A DNA stretch of 64,000 nucleotides, taken from positions 1 through 64,000 of the forward strand of contig JAJFHZ010000008.1 in NCBI GenBank assembly GCA_021775355.1, given 5' to 3'. Position numbers and translations under genes: made by a program. This DNA comes from Amylibacter sp. (GTDB taxonomy: Bacteria > Pseudomonadota > Alphaproteobacteria > Rhodobacterales > Rhodobacteraceae). Within the stretch, counting starts at the first letter, position 1, and every line of letters begins with the position of its first letter. Below are positions 63,134 through 64,000 of this stretch, piece by piece. Below the pieces are notes generated by a model. The model worked only from the letters and a program-made list of their open reading frames with translations, had not been told where the DNA came from and did no database searches.

Positions 63134-63337
63134 CTACTGCCCCCTACCCCCCATCTCCCTGATCATCACCTGCACAATCCTGTGATCCTGTCTCACCTGA
63201 ATATCCGTGATTTCCGGCCTTTCCAGCAGGGCACGCAACAGTTGTGTAAACGGATCGTCGGGGTCGTACTTTTTACTTCTATGCAGGTAGCCCAGCACCC
63301 AGCAGCGTTGTTCATCATTCAATCGGATGGTTTTCAA
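63134..63337 (-). CDS. Small charged protein, uncertain
   Basis: About 67 aa from a TTG at 63337 with AAGGGG six bases upstream; a TTG at 63361 would add eight residues. The sequence (KTIRLNDEQRCWVLGYLHRSKK, DDPFTQLLRALLERPEITD) looks like a real helical protein, but I know no family. Nothing else supports it. Confidence 0.4.
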   Translation of the reverse strand: MKTIRLNDEQRCWVLGYLHRSKKYDPDDPFTQLLRALLERPEITDIQVRQDHRIVQVMIREMGGRGQ

Positions 63338-63368
63338 ATCAGTCCCCTTAAAAATTTTCAAATGAAAA

Positions 63369-63520
63369 CGGCTGTCGAAATGCTTCGACAGCCGGGGAGT
63401 TCAAAAGTCGCCGTCAGACGACCGCTGTAACCTTTAGGCCGAAACCCTGGACATACGTCACAGCCTCCCCGACCATAATCGAGGAGGTGTTATTGCGGTC
63501 AACACCGACCGCTGACGGCG
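63369..63520. ncRNA. Candidate structured RNA
   Basis: Nested complementarity is visible: a perfect 11-bp hairpin at 63369-63394 (loop 4); CGCCGTCAG (63409-63417) with CTGACGGCG (63512-63520) closing about 94 bases; inside it GACCGC (63420-63425) with GCGGTC (63495-63500); and inside that a 9-position stem 63464-63472 with 63479-63487 (one mismatch, arms CCTCC/GGAGG). The order is like a multi-helix RNA. No start codon with a ribosome binding site fits it. The strand is not known, and no known class is recognised. The rest of the 63362-63729 gap has further small inverted repeats but no gene. Confidence 0.45.
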
Positions 63521-63729
63521 AGGTTTTGAAGCCCCGAGGCTGGCAATTCAGCCCTGAAATCAGGATAGGTCATCAGCTTGGGCAGGGAAAGGGAAAATTG
63601 GCGGGATATGTGGTATGTCATCACCCCCTCAGCAAAAACTTGAATTTCGTCAAAAATTTACCACATTAATATAATAACGGTATACTAGAGTATATTTAGT
63701 AATGTCATGTAGAGTAGCGAGGTAACCCA

Positions 63730-64000
63730 ATGGATAGCGTATTCATCAATCCATCACATCGTCAGGTCGCTTATGCAATGCCGACCGGCGAGACTGATCA
63801 AACAGCACAAAAACCCTATATTTATCCGGATTATTCCAATGCGGAACGCATCGCTGACGGGCTGGTGCATATGGCCGGCATCAGCTGCGCGCTGATCGGC
63901 AGCATTGCACTGATCACCCTTGTCAGCGGCCCGGGCAGCCTAAGCGATCTTTTCGCGACATGGGTTTACGCCATTGTGATTTTAACGGCATTTGTCGCGT
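63730..64000 (+). CDS. Hemolysin III / TrhA (PAQR) family membrane protein, partial
   Basis: The first 90 codons of a gene cut off by the window end. After a short cytoplasmic start, YSNAERIADGLVHMAGISCALIGSIALI matches the N-terminal signature of the hemolysin III/PAQR family (with its conserved His in LVHMAG). Hydrophobic segments then begin (SCALIGSIALITLV, FATWVYAIVILTAFVA). Members regulate membrane fluidity in some bacteria. GAGG precedes the ATG. The remaining C-terminal part lies outside. Confidence 0.85.
   Translation, partial: MDSVFINPSHRQVAYAMPTGETDQTAQKPYIYPDYSNAERIADGLVHMAGISCALIGSIALITLVSGPGSLSDLFATWVYAIVILTAFVA

Noticed and set aside
63487..63669. 60-codon frame downstream of the structured tract
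   Set aside because: It lacks a good ribosome binding site and covers inverted repeats.

Overview
The window looks like the chromosome of a moderately AT-rich alphaproteobacterium, most likely a Rhodobacterales (Roseobacter-type) member. The evidence is a short prolyl-tRNA synthetase without the insertion domain, GapR (DUF2312), an HdaA-type DnaA-like regulator, DUF1127 and DUF4242 small proteins, a LuxI synthase with two short autoinducer-binding LuxR proteins, and a Rieske / dimethylglycine-dehydrogenase-like / enolase-superfamily catabolic operon. The taxon is inferred from gene content, not from rRNA.

Region 1 (1-7690) is a sparse, AT-rich genomic island. A complete tyrosine recombinase (6256-7599) lies just downstream of tRNA-Thr(UGT) (7690-7765). 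The island carries a two-gene cassette of a DGQHR/ParB-like protein and a HEPN-like protein, a coiled-coil membrane protein, and a beta-propeller-like protein. It also holds the 3' stub of a second integrase cut by an IS3-type remnant, and two families of ~60-bp repeats. Region 2 (7839-16810) is housekeeping: an iron-type ABC permease, a sulfotransferase-like protein, gapR, two hydrolases, thrS and a MocR regulator divergent from a DUF1127 gene. Region 3 (16882-22814) is an operon of Rieske oxygenase, a 75-aa unknown protein, a DMGDH/GcvT oxidoreductase and an MR/MLE enzyme, with a LysR gene upstream. It probably serves catabolism of an N-methylated compound such as a betaine.

Region 4 (22962-44322) is core genome: DUF952-pyrD-arsC, a MATE exporter, paired thioesterases, paired MerR genes, a sulfotransferase, a degenerate M48-like protein, lolDC and proS, then ppx-ppk1-hdaA-permease-nadK, then glyA, hom, recJ and tRNA-Glu. 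Region 5 (44339-46954) is a quorum-sensing locus: two divergent luxR genes, luxI with a lux-box-like site and a hairpin over its ribosome binding site, and an H-type lectin gene. Region 6 (47085-60831) holds a KefB-type antiporter, an OYE-type oxidoreductase, a HyuA-like protein, a TetR/SDR pair with two matching operators, AsmA, a crotonase, a Sel1-repeat protein, an HxlR-SCP2 regulator divergent from DUF4242, and rimO.

Region 7 (61049-64000) is a small accessory patch behind rimO: an XRE gene, a second rimO-like tail, an XRE/ImmA cassette divergent from a DUF1508 gene, two unusually structured noncoding tracts, and the start of a hemolysin III/TrhA gene cut by the window edge. The best candidates for undescribed biology are the DGQHR-HEPN cassette, the structured tracts at 63041-63103 and 63369-63520, and the luxI leader hairpin.
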